64,000 bases of DNA from Acidimicrobiales bacterium (GCA_033344915.1 JAWPML010000001.1:3738263-3802262), one strand, 5' to 3'; counted from the stretch's first letter, positions 33,550-42,277 are shown. The notes: a model not told the origin generated them from the sequence alone. Translations and numbers: made by a program.

Positions 33550-34422
33550 ATGAAGGTCCATCTCGTCGACGGCACCTACGAGCTGTTTCGCTACCACTAT
33601 TCGCCGGCCAACAAGGACACGCGGCACGGCGCTCAGCGGGGCGTGCTGAGCACGGTGCTCGACCTCGTCGCCGACGGGGCCACGCACATCGGGATCGCCA
33701 CCGACACGGTGATCGAGTCGTTCCGCAACGATCTGTACGACGGCTACAAGGACGGCAGCGGTGTCGAGCCGGACCTGCTCGCCCAGTTCCCCGAGGTCGA
33801 GGAACTGCTCGAACTCGCCGGCTTCGCGGTGTGGCCGCAGATCACCCACGAGGCCGACGACGGCATGGCGGCCGGCGCCGCGATGGCCGCGGCCGACGAC
33901 CGGGTCGAACAGGTGATCATCTGCACGCCCGACAAGGACCTCGCCCAGTGCGTGACGGCCGACGGTCGCGTGATCCAGCTCGATCGGCGTCGCGAGATCA
34001 TCTACGACCGGGCTGGTGTGATCGAGAAGTTCGGCGTTCCGCCCGAGTCGATTCCGGACTATCTCGGCGTGGTCGGCGACACCGCCGATGGCTTCCCCGG
34101 GCTCCCGGGCTGGGGGGCGAAGTCCGCCGCGAAGATCCTCTCGCGGTTCGGCCACATCGACGAGGTGCCGTTCGACGTGGCGGAATGGGACGGCGTCGAT
34201 GTGCGCGGCGCGGCGAAGCTGGCGATGACCCTGCGCGAGAACTTCGAGGACGCCTTGCTGTTCCGCCGGATCGCCACCGTCGATCTCGACGCACCGGTGA
34301 GCGCGAAGGTGGACGACATGATCTGGAAGGGGCCGAGCGCGGGCTTCGACGAGCGTTGTGCCGCGCTCGGTGCCGAACGGGTGGCCAAGCGGGCGCACGA
34401 GTTGTTCTGGAAGTACGCCTGA
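33550..34422 (+). CDS. 5'-3' exonuclease (flap endonuclease family)
   Basis: A 290-residue stand-alone PIN/FEN nuclease similar to the 5' nuclease domain of DNA polymerase I. MKVHLVDGTYELFRYHYSP opens it, ICTPDKDLAQCVTADGRVIQ carries the acidic metal ligands, and GDTADGFPGLPGWGAKSAAK is the helix-three-turn-helix DNA clamp. It would remove RNA primers or flaps. GGAGGA lies 9 bases before the ATG at 33550, which decides that start over upstream in-frame codons. It overlaps the next gene by one base. Confidence 0.92.
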   Translation: MKVHLVDGTYELFRYHYSPANKDTRHGAQRGVLSTVLDLVADGATHIGIATDTVIESFRNDLYDGYKDGSGVEPDLLAQFPEVEELLELAGFAVWPQITHEADDGMAAGAAMAAADDRVEQVIICTPDKDLAQCVTADGRVIQLDRRREIIYDRAGVIEKFGVPPESIPDYLGVVGDTADGFPGLPGWGAKSAAKILSRFGHIDEVPFDVAEWDGVDVRGAAKLAMTLRENFEDALLFRRIATVDLDAPVSAKVDDMIWKGPSAGFDERCAALGAERVAKRAHELFWKYA

Positions 34423-35048
34423 TGGATCAGGACGACGCCGTCGCGCTCGCCGCCGAGTTCGACCCGGAACTCGCCGAACGGATCCGGTTCATCTACGAGC
34501 TCGACAAGCTGAAGAGCGAACTCCGCCAGACGCTGCTGGCCGACGGGAGCCGCCGGGAGAACTCCGGCGAGCACTCCTGGCATCTCGCGATGCTGGCGAT
34601 GGTGATGGCGCCGCACGCGAAGGAGCCTCTCGACATCGACCGGGCGATCCGCATCCTCCTCGTCCACGACATCGTCGAGATCGACGCGGGGGACGTCGAC
34701 ATCTACGACTACGAGGCGCGCAAGGCGAAGGAGGCGGAGGAGATCGCCGCCGCCGACCGGATCTTCGGCCTGCTCCCGGAACCGGAGTCCTCGGAGCTGC
34801 GGGCGCTGTGGGACGAGTACGAGGCCCGTGAGACGCCGGAGGCTCGCTTCGCCTACGCCTGTGATCGGTTGCAGCCGTTCCTGCTCAACCTCGCGATCGG
34901 CGGCGAGTCGTGGACCCGGCGGGGCGTGACCGGATCCGAGGTCAAGGCGATCAACTCGAAGATGGCGGACGGCCTCGACGGTGTCTGGGAGGTCGTCGAG
35001 AAGCTCATCGACCGCGCCGTGGACGAAGGCACGATCCTCGACCCCTGA
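34422..35048 (+). CDS. HD-domain phosphohydrolase (YfbR/HDDC2-like)
   Basis: A 208-residue HD protein: NSGEHSWHLAMLAMVMA supplies His51, VHDIVEIDAGD the His82-Asp83 pair and further acids, and FAYACDRLQPFLLNL the final Asp. The family includes 5'-deoxynucleotidases that act on dNMPs. Placement one base after a flap exonuclease gene suggests shared nucleotide metabolism. Its TGA begins palindromic element R6. Confidence 0.88.
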   Translation: MDQDDAVALAAEFDPELAERIRFIYELDKLKSELRQTLLADGSRRENSGEHSWHLAMLAMVMAPHAKEPLDIDRAIRILLVHDIVEIDAGDVDIYDYEARKAKEAEEIAAADRIFGLLPEPESSELRALWDEYEARETPEARFAYACDRLQPFLLNLAIGGESWTRRGVTGSEVKAINSKMADGLDGVWEVVEKLIDRAVDEGTILDP

Positions 35049-35082
35049 GTTGGGACAGGGGGTCAGACACCTGTCCCAACTC
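35047..35082 (-). repeat. TCTGACCCC palindromic element, copy R6
   Basis: Perfect 13-bp arms GAGTTGGGACAGG (35047-35059) and CCTGTCCCAACTC (35070-35082). Same core and inner arm as R4, but the outer AA/TT pairs of R4 are TT/AA here, so pairing is kept. It fills the gap between two convergent genes. Confidence 0.9.
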
Positions 35083-35091
35083 CGCCCCGGT

Positions 35092-35580
35092 TCAGCCCAG
35101 CGGTCGGTCGGCGACGAGTACGCCGTCGAGATCCGCGCAGATCCAGTCGCCGGGACGGATCGTCGCGCCGCCGAACGTCACCGCCACGTCGCGGTCGCCG
35201 AGTCCGCGTTTCTCGGTCTTGCGGGGGTTCGTGCCGAGCGCATGGATGGCGAGGTCGGTCGTCGCCAGGATCGCGGCGTCGCGCACCGCGCCATAGACGA
35301 GGATGCCGGACCAGCCGTTGGCGCTCGCCTTCGCCGCGAGTTGATCGCCCACCACGGCTCGACGCCGCGACCCGCCGGCATCGACGACGAGGACCTTGCC
35401 GTGTCCGTCCTCTGCGACGGCTTCGCGTACGAGCGAGTTGTCCTCGAAGATCTTCAGCGTGACCGCCTCGCCGGCCATCCGATCCCGACCGCCGAGCGAA
35501 CGGAAGTCGTTGTCGAGCACCGTGACCTCGTCGTCGTGGTCGTCGCACAGGTCGGCCGTTGCCGGAAGATCAGCGTCCAT
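35092..35580 (-). CDS. RraA-like protein (regulator of RNase E / HMG aldolase family)
   Basis: A 162-residue protein of the RraA/demethylmenaquinone-methyltransferase-like fold: VLVVDAGGSRRRAVVGDQLA, AKASANGWSGILVYGAVRD and RPGDWICADLDGVLVAD are the family blocks. The active-site GGSxRRAxxGD and GxxRD patterns suit 4-hydroxy-4-methyl-2-oxoglutarate aldolase or oxaloacetate decarboxylase activity rather than RNase E binding. It lies between palindromes R6 and R7. Confidence 0.9.
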   Translation of the reverse strand: MDADLPATADLCDDHDDEVTVLDNDFRSLGGRDRMAGEAVTLKIFEDNSLVREAVAEDGHGKVLVVDAGGSRRRAVVGDQLAAKASANGWSGILVYGAVRDAAILATTDLAIHALGTNPRKTEKRGLGDRDVAVTFGGATIRPGDWICADLDGVLVADRPLG

Positions 35581-35584
35581 CCCC

Positions 35585-35622
35585 CGAGTTTGGACACGGG
35601 GTCAGACACCTGTCCAAACTCG
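35585..35622 (-). repeat. TCTGACCCC palindromic element, copy R7
   Basis: Arms CGAGTTTGGACA (35585-35596) and TGTCCAAACTCG (35611-35622) are perfect; the loop on the minus strand includes TCTGACCCC. It sits 13 bases after the stop of the lipoprotein gene and 4 bases before the start of the rraA-like gene. Confidence 0.88.
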
Positions 35623-35635
35623 CCATGTCCGAACG

Positions 35636-36115
35636 TCAGTCGCAGATGATCGCGTCCTCGGTGTCGAGGAGGTAGCGGTCGGTCTGGTCGCCGCGAACGA
35701 GGTAGACGTGTCGCTCGTCGGTCGGGTCGAGCCACAACACCTCGTCGCCTCGCCGCCAGCCGGAGTCCGTGAGGTCGTCGATCACGTCGGCGGTGCGGAA
35801 CGTGCGGTTGCGAACCTGCTGGTCGACGTAGGCGAGCAGGTTGACCGGGTCCCAGTGGTACGCCCCGAGGTCACCGATGACGATCTCGTCGACGAGCTCC
35901 CAGCCGCACGTCGAATCACCGGCCCGGGAGAAGATCTCGTGCGGCGGGACCGGACACCCGCGCTCGTCGGTCCAGACGTCCACGCCGTCCGCGGTCACGA
36001 CCTCGGGGCACGCGGCGGTCGATTCGTCGGCGACCGTGCACGCGCCGCCGAAGAGCGCAGCCAGTGCCAACGCCAGCATGGGAGCGGCGGAGATGGACCG
36101 CATCCGGCGGCTCAC
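35636..36115 (-). CDS. Small lipoprotein of unknown function
   Basis: A 159-residue exported protein. The signal peptide SRRMRSISAAPMLALALAAL ends with GGAC (Cys26) and is followed by five further cysteines (ACPEV, RGCPV, STCGWEL, IICD), so a disulfide-stabilised domain is likely. I do not recognise it. The GTG at 36115 is used since it overlaps the ligase stop by 4 bases (GTGA), which implies coupling; ATG at 36103 is the alternative. Confidence 0.65.
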   Translation of the reverse strand: MSRRMRSISAAPMLALALAALFGGACTVADESTAACPEVVTADGVDVWTDERGCPVPPHEIFSRAGDSTCGWELVDEIVIGDLGAYHWDPVNLLAYVDQQVRNRTFRTADVIDDLTDSGWRRGDEVLWLDPTDERHVYLVRGDQTDRYLLDTEDAIICD

Positions 36116-37188
36116 CCGTCGGCGCTGAGGACTTCGCTGATGCCGACCGGCGCGGCGACCTCGAGCTGGTCGTACGCACACGACGCGGCGTCGCGGTCCG
36201 GTCGCCAACGCACGAACCGCGTCGTCCCGCGGAATCGTCCGTTCAGCACGGCTTCGTACTTGACCTCGGCGACGAGCTCGCAGGTGAGCGGCACCCACAT
36301 CGCCGTGTCGCGACCGGCGCTCCAGCGGTTCGGCCCGCCGGGCATCAGCCCCTCCTCGTGTGCCTCCGGGTTCATCCATTCCGACCACGGGTGGTCGGCC
36401 GGATCGTCGATGATGAAGGGCGCGAGTGTCTCGACCAGCTCCGCTCGCAGGCTCGCCTTGAACGACGAGGCGACGCCCATGTGTTGCAGGCGACCCTCCT
36501 CGTCGTGCAGTCCGACGAGCATCGAACCGACGCCCTCGCCGTCCTTGTGCAGCCGATAGCCGGCGATGACGACGTCGGCCGTGCGCGTGTGCTTGACCTT
36601 GTACTGGACGCGCTTGTTCGGCTGGTAGGTGCCGTCGCGGGGCTTGGCGATCAGCCCGTCGAGCCCCGCCCCCTCGAAGCGGACGTACCAGTCCTGCGCG
36701 ATCTCCCGGTCGAGTGTCGACGGCACGAGATGGATCGGCGCGGCGAACGACGCGCCGAGCGCCTCGAGGATCTGGCGCCGATCGCGGAACGGCTCATCGG
36801 TGAGATCCGTGTCGTTCACGGCGAGCACGTCGAACGCCACGAACTCCGCGGGCGTCTCCTCGGCGAGGCGGTTGACCCGTGACTCGGCGGGGTGGATCCG
36901 TTGCTGGAGCGCGTCGAATCCGAGGTGGTCCTCGACCGTCACGATGATCTCGCCGTCGACGACGCAGCGATCGGGGAGACAGTCGCGCAGCGGTTGGAGG
37001 AGCTCGGGGAAGTAGCGGGTCAGTGGTTTCTCGTTGCGTGACCCGAGGTGGACCTCGTCGCCGTCACGGAACACGATGCAGCGGAAGCCGTCCCACTTCG
37101 GCTCGAACGCGAGGTCGCCGATCTCGGGGATGCCGTCGACGGCCTTCGCCAGCATCGGCTTGACGGGCGGTGCAACCGGGAGGTCCAT
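36112..37188 (-). CDS. ATP-dependent DNA ligase (LigC type)
   Basis: A 358-residue ligase. The adenylation motif EPKWDGFRCIVFRD has the nucleophile Lys31 (KxDG), with DGEIIV, LDGLIAKPRDGTY and QYKVKHTRTADVVIAGYRL as motifs III, IV and V. The C-terminal OB domain follows. There is no NHEJ polymerase or nuclease domain, matching mycobacterial LigC rather than LigD. It would act in short-patch or base-excision repair. It is divergent from epoxide hydrolase and coupled to a small lipoprotein gene. Confidence 0.93.
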   Translation of the reverse strand: MDLPVAPPVKPMLAKAVDGIPEIGDLAFEPKWDGFRCIVFRDGDEVHLGSRNEKPLTRYFPELLQPLRDCLPDRCVVDGEIIVTVEDHLGFDALQQRIHPAESRVNRLAEETPAEFVAFDVLAVNDTDLTDEPFRDRRQILEALGASFAAPIHLVPSTLDREIAQDWYVRFEGAGLDGLIAKPRDGTYQPNKRVQYKVKHTRTADVVIAGYRLHKDGEGVGSMLVGLHDEEGRLQHMGVASSFKASLRAELVETLAPFIIDDPADHPWSEWMNPEAHEEGLMPGGPNRWSAGRDTAMWVPLTCELVAEVKYEAVLNGRFRGTTRFVRWRPDRDAASCAYDQLEVAAPVGISEVLSADG

Positions 37189-37256
37189 CGGCGGCGAGCT
37201 TAGGCGCCGGCGTCGGCGAGTTGCCCTGGTTGCTCCGGCGCGGCGAGCATGCGGGC

Positions 37257-38393
37257 ATGAGCGACGAGATCCGCCCCTTCACCATCGACGTCCCCGACGC
37301 CGCCATCGACGACCTGCGCGACCGGCTGGCCCGGGCTCGCTGGCCGGAGAAGGAGGCCGTCGATGACTGGAGCCAGGGCATCCCCCTCGCCTACACGCAG
37401 GAGCTCTGCGACTACTGGGCGACGGACTACGACTGGCGGCGCTTCGAGTCCGCGATCAACGCGTACGACAACTTCATCACCGAGATCGACGGCGTCGACA
37501 TCCACTTCATCCACATCCGGTCGCCCCACGAGGACGCCACTCCGATGGTGCTCACCCACGGCTGGCCCGGATCGGTCGCCGAGTTCATGGGCGTCATCGA
37601 GCCGCTCACGAATCCGACCGAGCACGGCGGCAGCGCCGACGACGCGTTCCATCTCGTGATCCCGTCGTTGCCCGGCTACGGCTGGAGCGCCAAGCCGGCG
37701 TCCTCCGGCTGTGGTGTCGCGTGGATCGCGACCGCGTGGAACACGCTGATGGTCCGGCTCGGCTACGACTCCTACGTCGCCCAGGGCGGCGACTGGGGCA
37801 GCGCGGTCACGACCTACATCGGCATGCAGAACCTCGGCAACGTGCGGGCCATCCACACGAACATGCCGGTGGCCGGGCCGACGCCGGAGTCGCTGGCCGA
37901 GCCGACACCGCAGGAGGCGAGCGCGCTCGAGGGGCTCGCCCATTACGACAAGTGGGACTCGGGGTACTCGAAGCAGCAGTCCAGCCGCCCGCAGACGCTC
38001 GGCTACGGGCTGGTCGACTCGGCGGCCGGTCAGTGCGCGTGGATCGCCGAGAAGATGTGGGCGTGGACCGACAACGACGGCCACCCCGAGTCGGCGCTCA
38101 CCAAGGACCAGATGCTCGACAACATCTCGATCTACTGGTTCACCGCGACCGGCGCGTCGTCAGCCCGTCTCTACTGGGAGAGCTTTGCCGACTTCGGCGG
38201 CGGTGCGGTCGAGGTGCCGACGGGTTGCTCGATCTATCCCAAGGAGATCATCCGGTGCTCGCGCCGCTGGGCCGAGCAGCGCTACGAGAACATCCAGTAC
38301 TGGAACGAACTCGACCAGGGCGGCCACTTCGCCGCCTGGGAACAACCCGCCCTCTTCGTCGGCGAGATGCGCGCCGCCTTCGCCGTTCTGTGA
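37257..38393 (+). CDS. Epoxide hydrolase (EHN-type)
   Basis: A 378-residue epoxide hydrolase. It has the N-terminal EHN domain (PFTIDVPDAAIDDLRDRLAR, WPEKEAVDDWSQG) seen in juvenile-hormone and microsomal-type hydrolases, HGWPGS as oxyanion loop, the nucleophile Asp179 in AQGGDWGSAV, and GGHFAAWEQP with the catalytic His. It opens epoxides via an ester intermediate. The last codons and TGA lie in the perfect palindrome R8. Confidence 0.93.
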   Translation: MSDEIRPFTIDVPDAAIDDLRDRLARARWPEKEAVDDWSQGIPLAYTQELCDYWATDYDWRRFESAINAYDNFITEIDGVDIHFIHIRSPHEDATPMVLTHGWPGSVAEFMGVIEPLTNPTEHGGSADDAFHLVIPSLPGYGWSAKPASSGCGVAWIATAWNTLMVRLGYDSYVAQGGDWGSAVTTYIGMQNLGNVRAIHTNMPVAGPTPESLAEPTPQEASALEGLAHYDKWDSGYSKQQSSRPQTLGYGLVDSAAGQCAWIAEKMWAWTDNDGHPESALTKDQMLDNISIYWFTATGASSARLYWESFADFGGGAVEVPTGCSIYPKEIIRCSRRWAEQRYENIQYWNELDQGGHFAAWEQPALFVGEMRAAFAVL

Positions 38394-38434
38394 GTAGTAG
38401 TCAGCACCCGGTGCTGACTACTACTCACAGAACG
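38384..38434. repeat. Perfect 51-bp palindrome over two convergent stops, R8
   Basis: Two 25-bp arms (38384-38408 and 38410-38434) are exact reverse complements around a single C. The TGA of the epoxide hydrolase (38391-38393) and the TGA of the pyridoxamine-oxidase-like gene (38427-38425) are both inside, as are the last codons GTTCTG of each gene. It lacks the TCTGACCCC core. Probably a bidirectional terminator. Confidence 0.9.
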
Positions 38435-39075
38435 TGGCCGTCGAGGGCCGTGTACTCCTCGGGCACCGGGCGGTCGCCGGTGAGGTCGGCTGCGGGGTAG
38501 GGCGTGCCGATGCGGGTCTCGACCGGGATGACGCCGGCCCACCAGGGGCCGGCCATGTCGTCGGGCTCGTCGATGGGGTCGCCGGCGCGCACCTTGGCCG
38601 ACGCCTCGGCGAGCGGCATCTCGAGGACCAGCGTCTTGCGTTCGTCGATGTCGCTGGCCGGCCGGCCGATGTCCCAGTTCGCGACGACATGATCCGTGAT
38701 GATCTTGAGCGCCCGCAGCTTGGCGTCCTTCTCCTCGATCTTCGTCGCCCGGCCCCGTACCACCACCGACCGGTAGTTCATCGAGTTGTGGAACGGCGTG
38801 CGGGCCATCACCAGGCCGTCGACATGGGTGACGGTCGCGCAGATCTCGTGGCCATCGCCCGTGCCGAGGAGATGGTTCGCGGCCGCGCCGTGGAGGTAGA
38901 GCGTGTCGTCGTCACGCCCGTAGGCCATCGGCAGCACGAGGGGGCCATCGGGGGTCTGGACGCCGACGTGGGCGATCATCCCGGTATCGAGGATCGCGCG
39001 TACCCGGTCGCCTTCGTAGACGGCGCGGTTCGCGCCGCGCCGGACGGTGGTGCGGGTTGACGGAGCTTCGGGCAT
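38425..39075 (-). CDS. Pyridoxamine 5'-phosphate oxidase family protein
   Basis: A 216-residue split-barrel flavoprotein: RAVYEGDRVRAILDTGMIAH, PLVLPMAYGRDDDTLYLHGA and HNSMNYRSVVVRGRATKIEE match the Pyridox_ox_2/nitroreductase-like subgroup that binds FMN, F420 or heme. The residues HNSMNYRS are a hallmark of this subgroup. Function unknown. The ATG at 39075 is used. Its stop is inside the palindrome R8. Confidence 0.9.
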   Translation of the reverse strand: MPEAPSTRTTVRRGANRAVYEGDRVRAILDTGMIAHVGVQTPDGPLVLPMAYGRDDDTLYLHGAAANHLLGTGDGHEICATVTHVDGLVMARTPFHNSMNYRSVVVRGRATKIEEKDAKLRALKIITDHVVANWDIGRPASDIDERKTLVLEMPLAEASAKVRAGDPIDEPDDMAGPWWAGVIPVETRIGTPYPAADLTGDRPVPEEYTALDGHVL

Positions 39076-39151
39076 GACGGCGAGGATAGAGCGCCTCGCC
39101 GTCATGCCCGGAGCGAATTCGCCAGCGTCCTCGCCCGCGACCACCCCCTCG

Positions 39152-39216
39152 CAATCTCTGGTCACGAAAGGGTCGGATTTCCCGCGATTCGTGCGACCTT
39201 TCGTGACCAGAGATTG
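39152..39216. repeat. Palindromic element of a second family, R9
   Basis: A 20-bp arm CAATCTCTGGTCACGAAAGG (39152-39171) is repeated in exact reverse complement at 39197-39216. A related element is at 48053-48127. Located upstream of one gene and downstream of the next, both on the minus strand. Confidence 0.9.
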
Positions 39217-39234
39217 TTATGGGGGGAGGTCCGG

Positions 39235-40566
39235 CTACGCCTCGCTCGGCACCCAGTTCCCGTGGAAGCCGTAGGGCACGCGCTGGGGGAGGTGGACAAC
39301 GGCCTGCGGTTCGCCGCTGAAGTCCTGCGCGTTGAGGATCACGACGTCGGCCGTGTTGGTGTTCGCGTCGTGGACGTAGCTGAGGCACCAGCCGTCGTCC
39401 TCGTCCGCATCGGGCGCGCGGGGCACGAACACCATCTCCTGGCTCGATCGACCCGGGCCGAAGTCGTGGATCTCGGTCGTATTCGCGTGCAGGTCACGTT
39501 TGTACGCGGGGCCCTCCTCGCCGACGAAGCCGACCGTGTAGCCGTAGCGCGCGTCCTTGCCGACCTTGCGCTCGTCGACCCGGGGGAACTCCTGGTTGCG
39601 GTCGTCGAGGAGTTCCTCGGAGACCGTGCCCTTCGCCGGGTCGAGGATCCATCGGTAGAGCTGGGGTGGGCCCTCGGCCGGCCCGTTGGTGACGGTGTCG
39701 AACACCCGTTGGTGCTTCGCGACGTCGAGTTGGATCGTGCCGTCCGGCCGGTCGAACGAGTTGAGCGGGTGGAACACGAAACACGGATCGAGCTCACACC
39801 ACTGCACGGCGTCGCCGGGCGCGTCGAACGGCAGCACGCCGATGCGGCTCGGTGCGTCGGCCTGCCAGCGGTAGGGCAGGCCGGAGCCGGCCATGGCTTC
39901 GTTCAGGTCGAAGTGCACGGGGAAGTCGAGGACGAGCACGGCCGATTCGGTGATCGAGCAGTCGTGGATCATCGGGCTGTGGCCGACCGGCACGTCGACC
40001 TGGTGACGCACGCGGCCGTCGGTGCCGACGACCACGTACCGGACGTGGTCCTCCCAGCCGAAGAAGTAGGTGACGGCGTGGAGTTCGCCGGTGTCGGGGT
40101 GGCGCTTCGGGTGGGCGGTGAACGTCCCGTCGAGCGTGTCGTCGAAGTTCGACGGCGCGACCGACTCGAGCTCCTCGGTCAGCTCGACCGGCCAGTTGAA
40201 TCCCTCGACGATGGCGTAGGTCTTGCCGCCGTGGCCGATGATGTTCGTATTGGCGCCGCCGTCGCCGTCCATGTGGCGCGGGCCGGGCATGCGCGGCCGC
40301 CCGAGGGCGTCGGCGACGCTGTCGCCGTTGATGTAGCGGTTGCGGTACCACTCGGCCTTCCCGCCGCGCAGCCGCAGGCCGTGAGCCATGCCGGTTCCGG
40401 TGAACCAGTGGTCCGTCGGTTTGGGATCGAGGACCGGGTTCGGGCCGATCCGCAGGAGGCGTCCGTCCAACTCCTCGGGGATCGTGCCGGTGACGTCGAG
40501 GTCGAGCGACGTGAGCTCTTCGCGCACCGGCGCGTAGTTGTCCTGGAAGAAGTCGACGGTAGTCAT
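39235..40566 (-). CDS. Carotenoid oxygenase family protein
   Basis: A 443-residue seven-bladed-propeller dioxygenase. The four iron-ligand histidines are in FTAHPKRHP (His152), PMIHDCS (His201), FVFHPLNS (His266) and YGFHGNW near residue 436. It would cleave a carotenoid, apocarotenoid or stilbene-type double bond. No carotenoid biosynthesis genes are in the window. The ATG at 40566 is used; upstream open frame is shadow of the LOG gene. Confidence 0.93.
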   Translation of the reverse strand: MTTVDFFQDNYAPVREELTSLDLDVTGTIPEELDGRLLRIGPNPVLDPKPTDHWFTGTGMAHGLRLRGGKAEWYRNRYINGDSVADALGRPRMPGPRHMDGDGGANTNIIGHGGKTYAIVEGFNWPVELTEELESVAPSNFDDTLDGTFTAHPKRHPDTGELHAVTYFFGWEDHVRYVVVGTDGRVRHQVDVPVGHSPMIHDCSITESAVLVLDFPVHFDLNEAMAGSGLPYRWQADAPSRIGVLPFDAPGDAVQWCELDPCFVFHPLNSFDRPDGTIQLDVAKHQRVFDTVTNGPAEGPPQLYRWILDPAKGTVSEELLDDRNQEFPRVDERKVGKDARYGYTVGFVGEEGPAYKRDLHANTTEIHDFGPGRSSQEMVFVPRAPDADEDDGWCLSYVHDANTNTADVVILNAQDFSGEPQAVVHLPQRVPYGFHGNWVPSEA

Positions 40567-40621
40567 GGACACAGTCTGCGCGCGTCCACCGGACCTTCGC
40601 ATCCTCCCCAGGTCGGATTCG

Positions 40622-40650
40622 TACTTTCTGGGGTCTGACCCCAGAAAGTA
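40622..40650 (+). repeat. TCTGACCCC palindromic element, copy R11
   Basis: Perfect 29-bp palindrome: TACTTTCTGGGGTC (40622-40635), centre T, GACCCCAGAAAGTA (40637-40650). The arms are those of R13 but exchanged in order. It lies 8 bases downstream of the LOG-family stop. Confidence 0.9.
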
Positions 40651-40658
40651 TGCGGGGA

Positions 40659-41246
40659 TCAGACGGCGTCGTCGCCGATCCACTTGGGGACGTAGGTGAG
40701 GTCCTGGGCGGCGAGGGCGTCGAGGAGGCCGGCGGGGGAGTCGTCCGCGAGGAGGACGCCGCGGTTGGCGGGCTTGAGGATCGCCCTGTCGACCATGCCG
40801 TCCAGCAACTCGAGGAGGGGCTGCCAGAACCCACCCACGTCGAGCACGCCGACCGGCTTGGTGAGCAGCCCGATCTGGTTCCACGTGAGCGTCTCGGCGA
40901 GCTCCTCGAGGGTGCCGAACCCGCCGGGGAGGGCGATGAAGGCGTCGGCGAGCTCGTACATGCGCGCCTTGCGGACATGCATCGTGTCGACCTCTTCCAG
41001 TCGCGTCAGTTCGCGGTGGCCGACCTCGCGGGAGAAGAGGTTCTTCGGGATCACGCCGGTGACGGTGCCACCCCCGTCCATCACCGTGTCGGCGATGAGC
41101 CCCATCAGACCGACCGCGCCGCCGCCGTAAACCAGTTCGATGCCGCGGGCGACGAGCTCCTCACCCAGCGCCACGGTCGCCTCGGTGATCGCCGGGTCGG
41201 AACCGGGCGACGAGGCACAGAAGACGCACACGCGTTCGAACGACAT
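40659..41246 (-). CDS. LOG family protein (TIGR00730)
   Basis: A 195-residue protein with VCVFCASSPGSDPAITEATV, YGGGAVGLMGLIADTVMDGG and the signature PGGFGTLEEL, all typical of the cytokinin-activating phosphoribohydrolase/LOG family. It hydrolyses nucleoside 5'-monophosphates to free base and ribose phosphate. Bacterial members are widespread with roles in purine salvage or cytokinin-like compound release. Next upstream is the 2-oxoglutarate oxygenase gene 26 bases away. Confidence 0.93.
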   Translation of the reverse strand: MSFERVCVFCASSPGSDPAITEATVALGEELVARGIELVYGGGAVGLMGLIADTVMDGGGTVTGVIPKNLFSREVGHRELTRLEEVDTMHVRKARMYELADAFIALPGGFGTLEELAETLTWNQIGLLTKPVGVLDVGGFWQPLLELLDGMVDRAILKPANRGVLLADDSPAGLLDALAAQDLTYVPKWIGDDAV

Positions 41247-41272
41247 CGCCAGGACTCTACGACTCGGCGCCG

Positions 41273-42277
41273 TCACTCCCCCTGGACGGCGGCCTGGCTC
41301 TGGCGGTAGCTCACCGGCGCGTAGCGGGCCGGCGCGTCCGGCGAGACACAGGTCGGCAGCGGATGCATCACATGGTCGGCGTTGGCGTTGAAGAAGAACG
41401 GGATCGAGTAGCGGGAGGTGGACGTCCTGTTGTCGGCGAAGTGGCGCACGCTGAGGAACCGGTCGTTGCTCCACTGGCGCAGGAGCTCCCCGGTGTTCAC
41501 CACGTAGGCCCCGTCGATGACGGGCACCGTGATCCAGGCATCGCGCGGGGTGCTGTAGATCGTGAGGCCCGGCCCGTTCTGACGGAGCAGCGTGAAGAAC
41601 GTCGTGTCGACATGGGGAGCGATGCCGTAGGCGCCGGTGGGCCGGGCCGTGTCGACGCCGGGGTAGTGGCTCAGCCGCAGCCGCCAGAACGGGTCGGCGA
41701 ACGCATCGGCGAAGAAGTCGGGATCCAGCTCGAGCGCGGCGGCGTAGACGGGCACGAGGCGTAGCGCCAGCGCCTCGACCGCGGCCGCATACGCCTCCAC
41801 GGTGGCGCGGAACCCCCGCAGCTCGGGCTCCGGCGGCCACTGGTTGTCGTCGAATCCGATCCCGGTGTCCTGCTTGATCAGGAAGGCCTCGTTCAGGTTG
41901 CCGACGGCCCGACGGGGCAGCAGGCGTTCGCCGACGCGCAGGTAGCCGACACCGCGGACCGGCCACTCGGCACGGTCCATCGCGATCGATTCCTTCGTCG
42001 CGTCGTCGAGATCGTGGAAGGCGCGGGTGGCGGCGAACGTGCGCTCGACCAGTGTCTCGTCGACCCCGTGCCCGACCAGTTGGAAGAACCCGACGGTCTC
42101 GCACGCGGCGCGCAACTCGGTGGCGACGGTGACCGGATCGTGCCCCAGATCGATCACCGGGATGTCGCCGGGCCCGGCCGGGACCGGCGTGCTCGTGTCC
42201 CAACTCTCCGCCTGGTCGCGCAGCTCCTGCTCGCGGGCCGCGGGATCGAACGAACCAGCGTCGGTCGGGTCGGTCAT
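41273..42277 (-). CDS. 2-oxoglutarate/Fe(II) oxygenase (isopenicillin N synthase-like)
   Basis: A 334-residue oxygenase. DIPVIDLGHDPVTVATELRA opens the DIOX_N domain, and GIAPHVDTTFFTLL gives His222 and Asp224, SVRHF gives His279, and SRYSIPFF the 2-oxoglutarate Arg289. All three iron ligands are present. It is a stand-alone member of the plant-type/GA-oxidase-like bacterial group; substrate unknown. The ATG at 42277 is taken; the frame upstream is antisense shadow of the flavin reductase gene. Confidence 0.92.
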   Translation of the reverse strand: MTDPTDAGSFDPAAREQELRDQAESWDTSTPVPAGPGDIPVIDLGHDPVTVATELRAACETVGFFQLVGHGVDETLVERTFAATRAFHDLDDATKESIAMDRAEWPVRGVGYLRVGERLLPRRAVGNLNEAFLIKQDTGIGFDDNQWPPEPELRGFRATVEAYAAAVEALALRLVPVYAAALELDPDFFADAFADPFWRLRLSHYPGVDTARPTGAYGIAPHVDTTFFTLLRQNGPGLTIYSTPRDAWITVPVIDGAYVVNTGELLRQWSNDRFLSVRHFADNRTSTSRYSIPFFFNANADHVMHPLPTCVSPDAPARYAPVSYRQSQAAVQGE

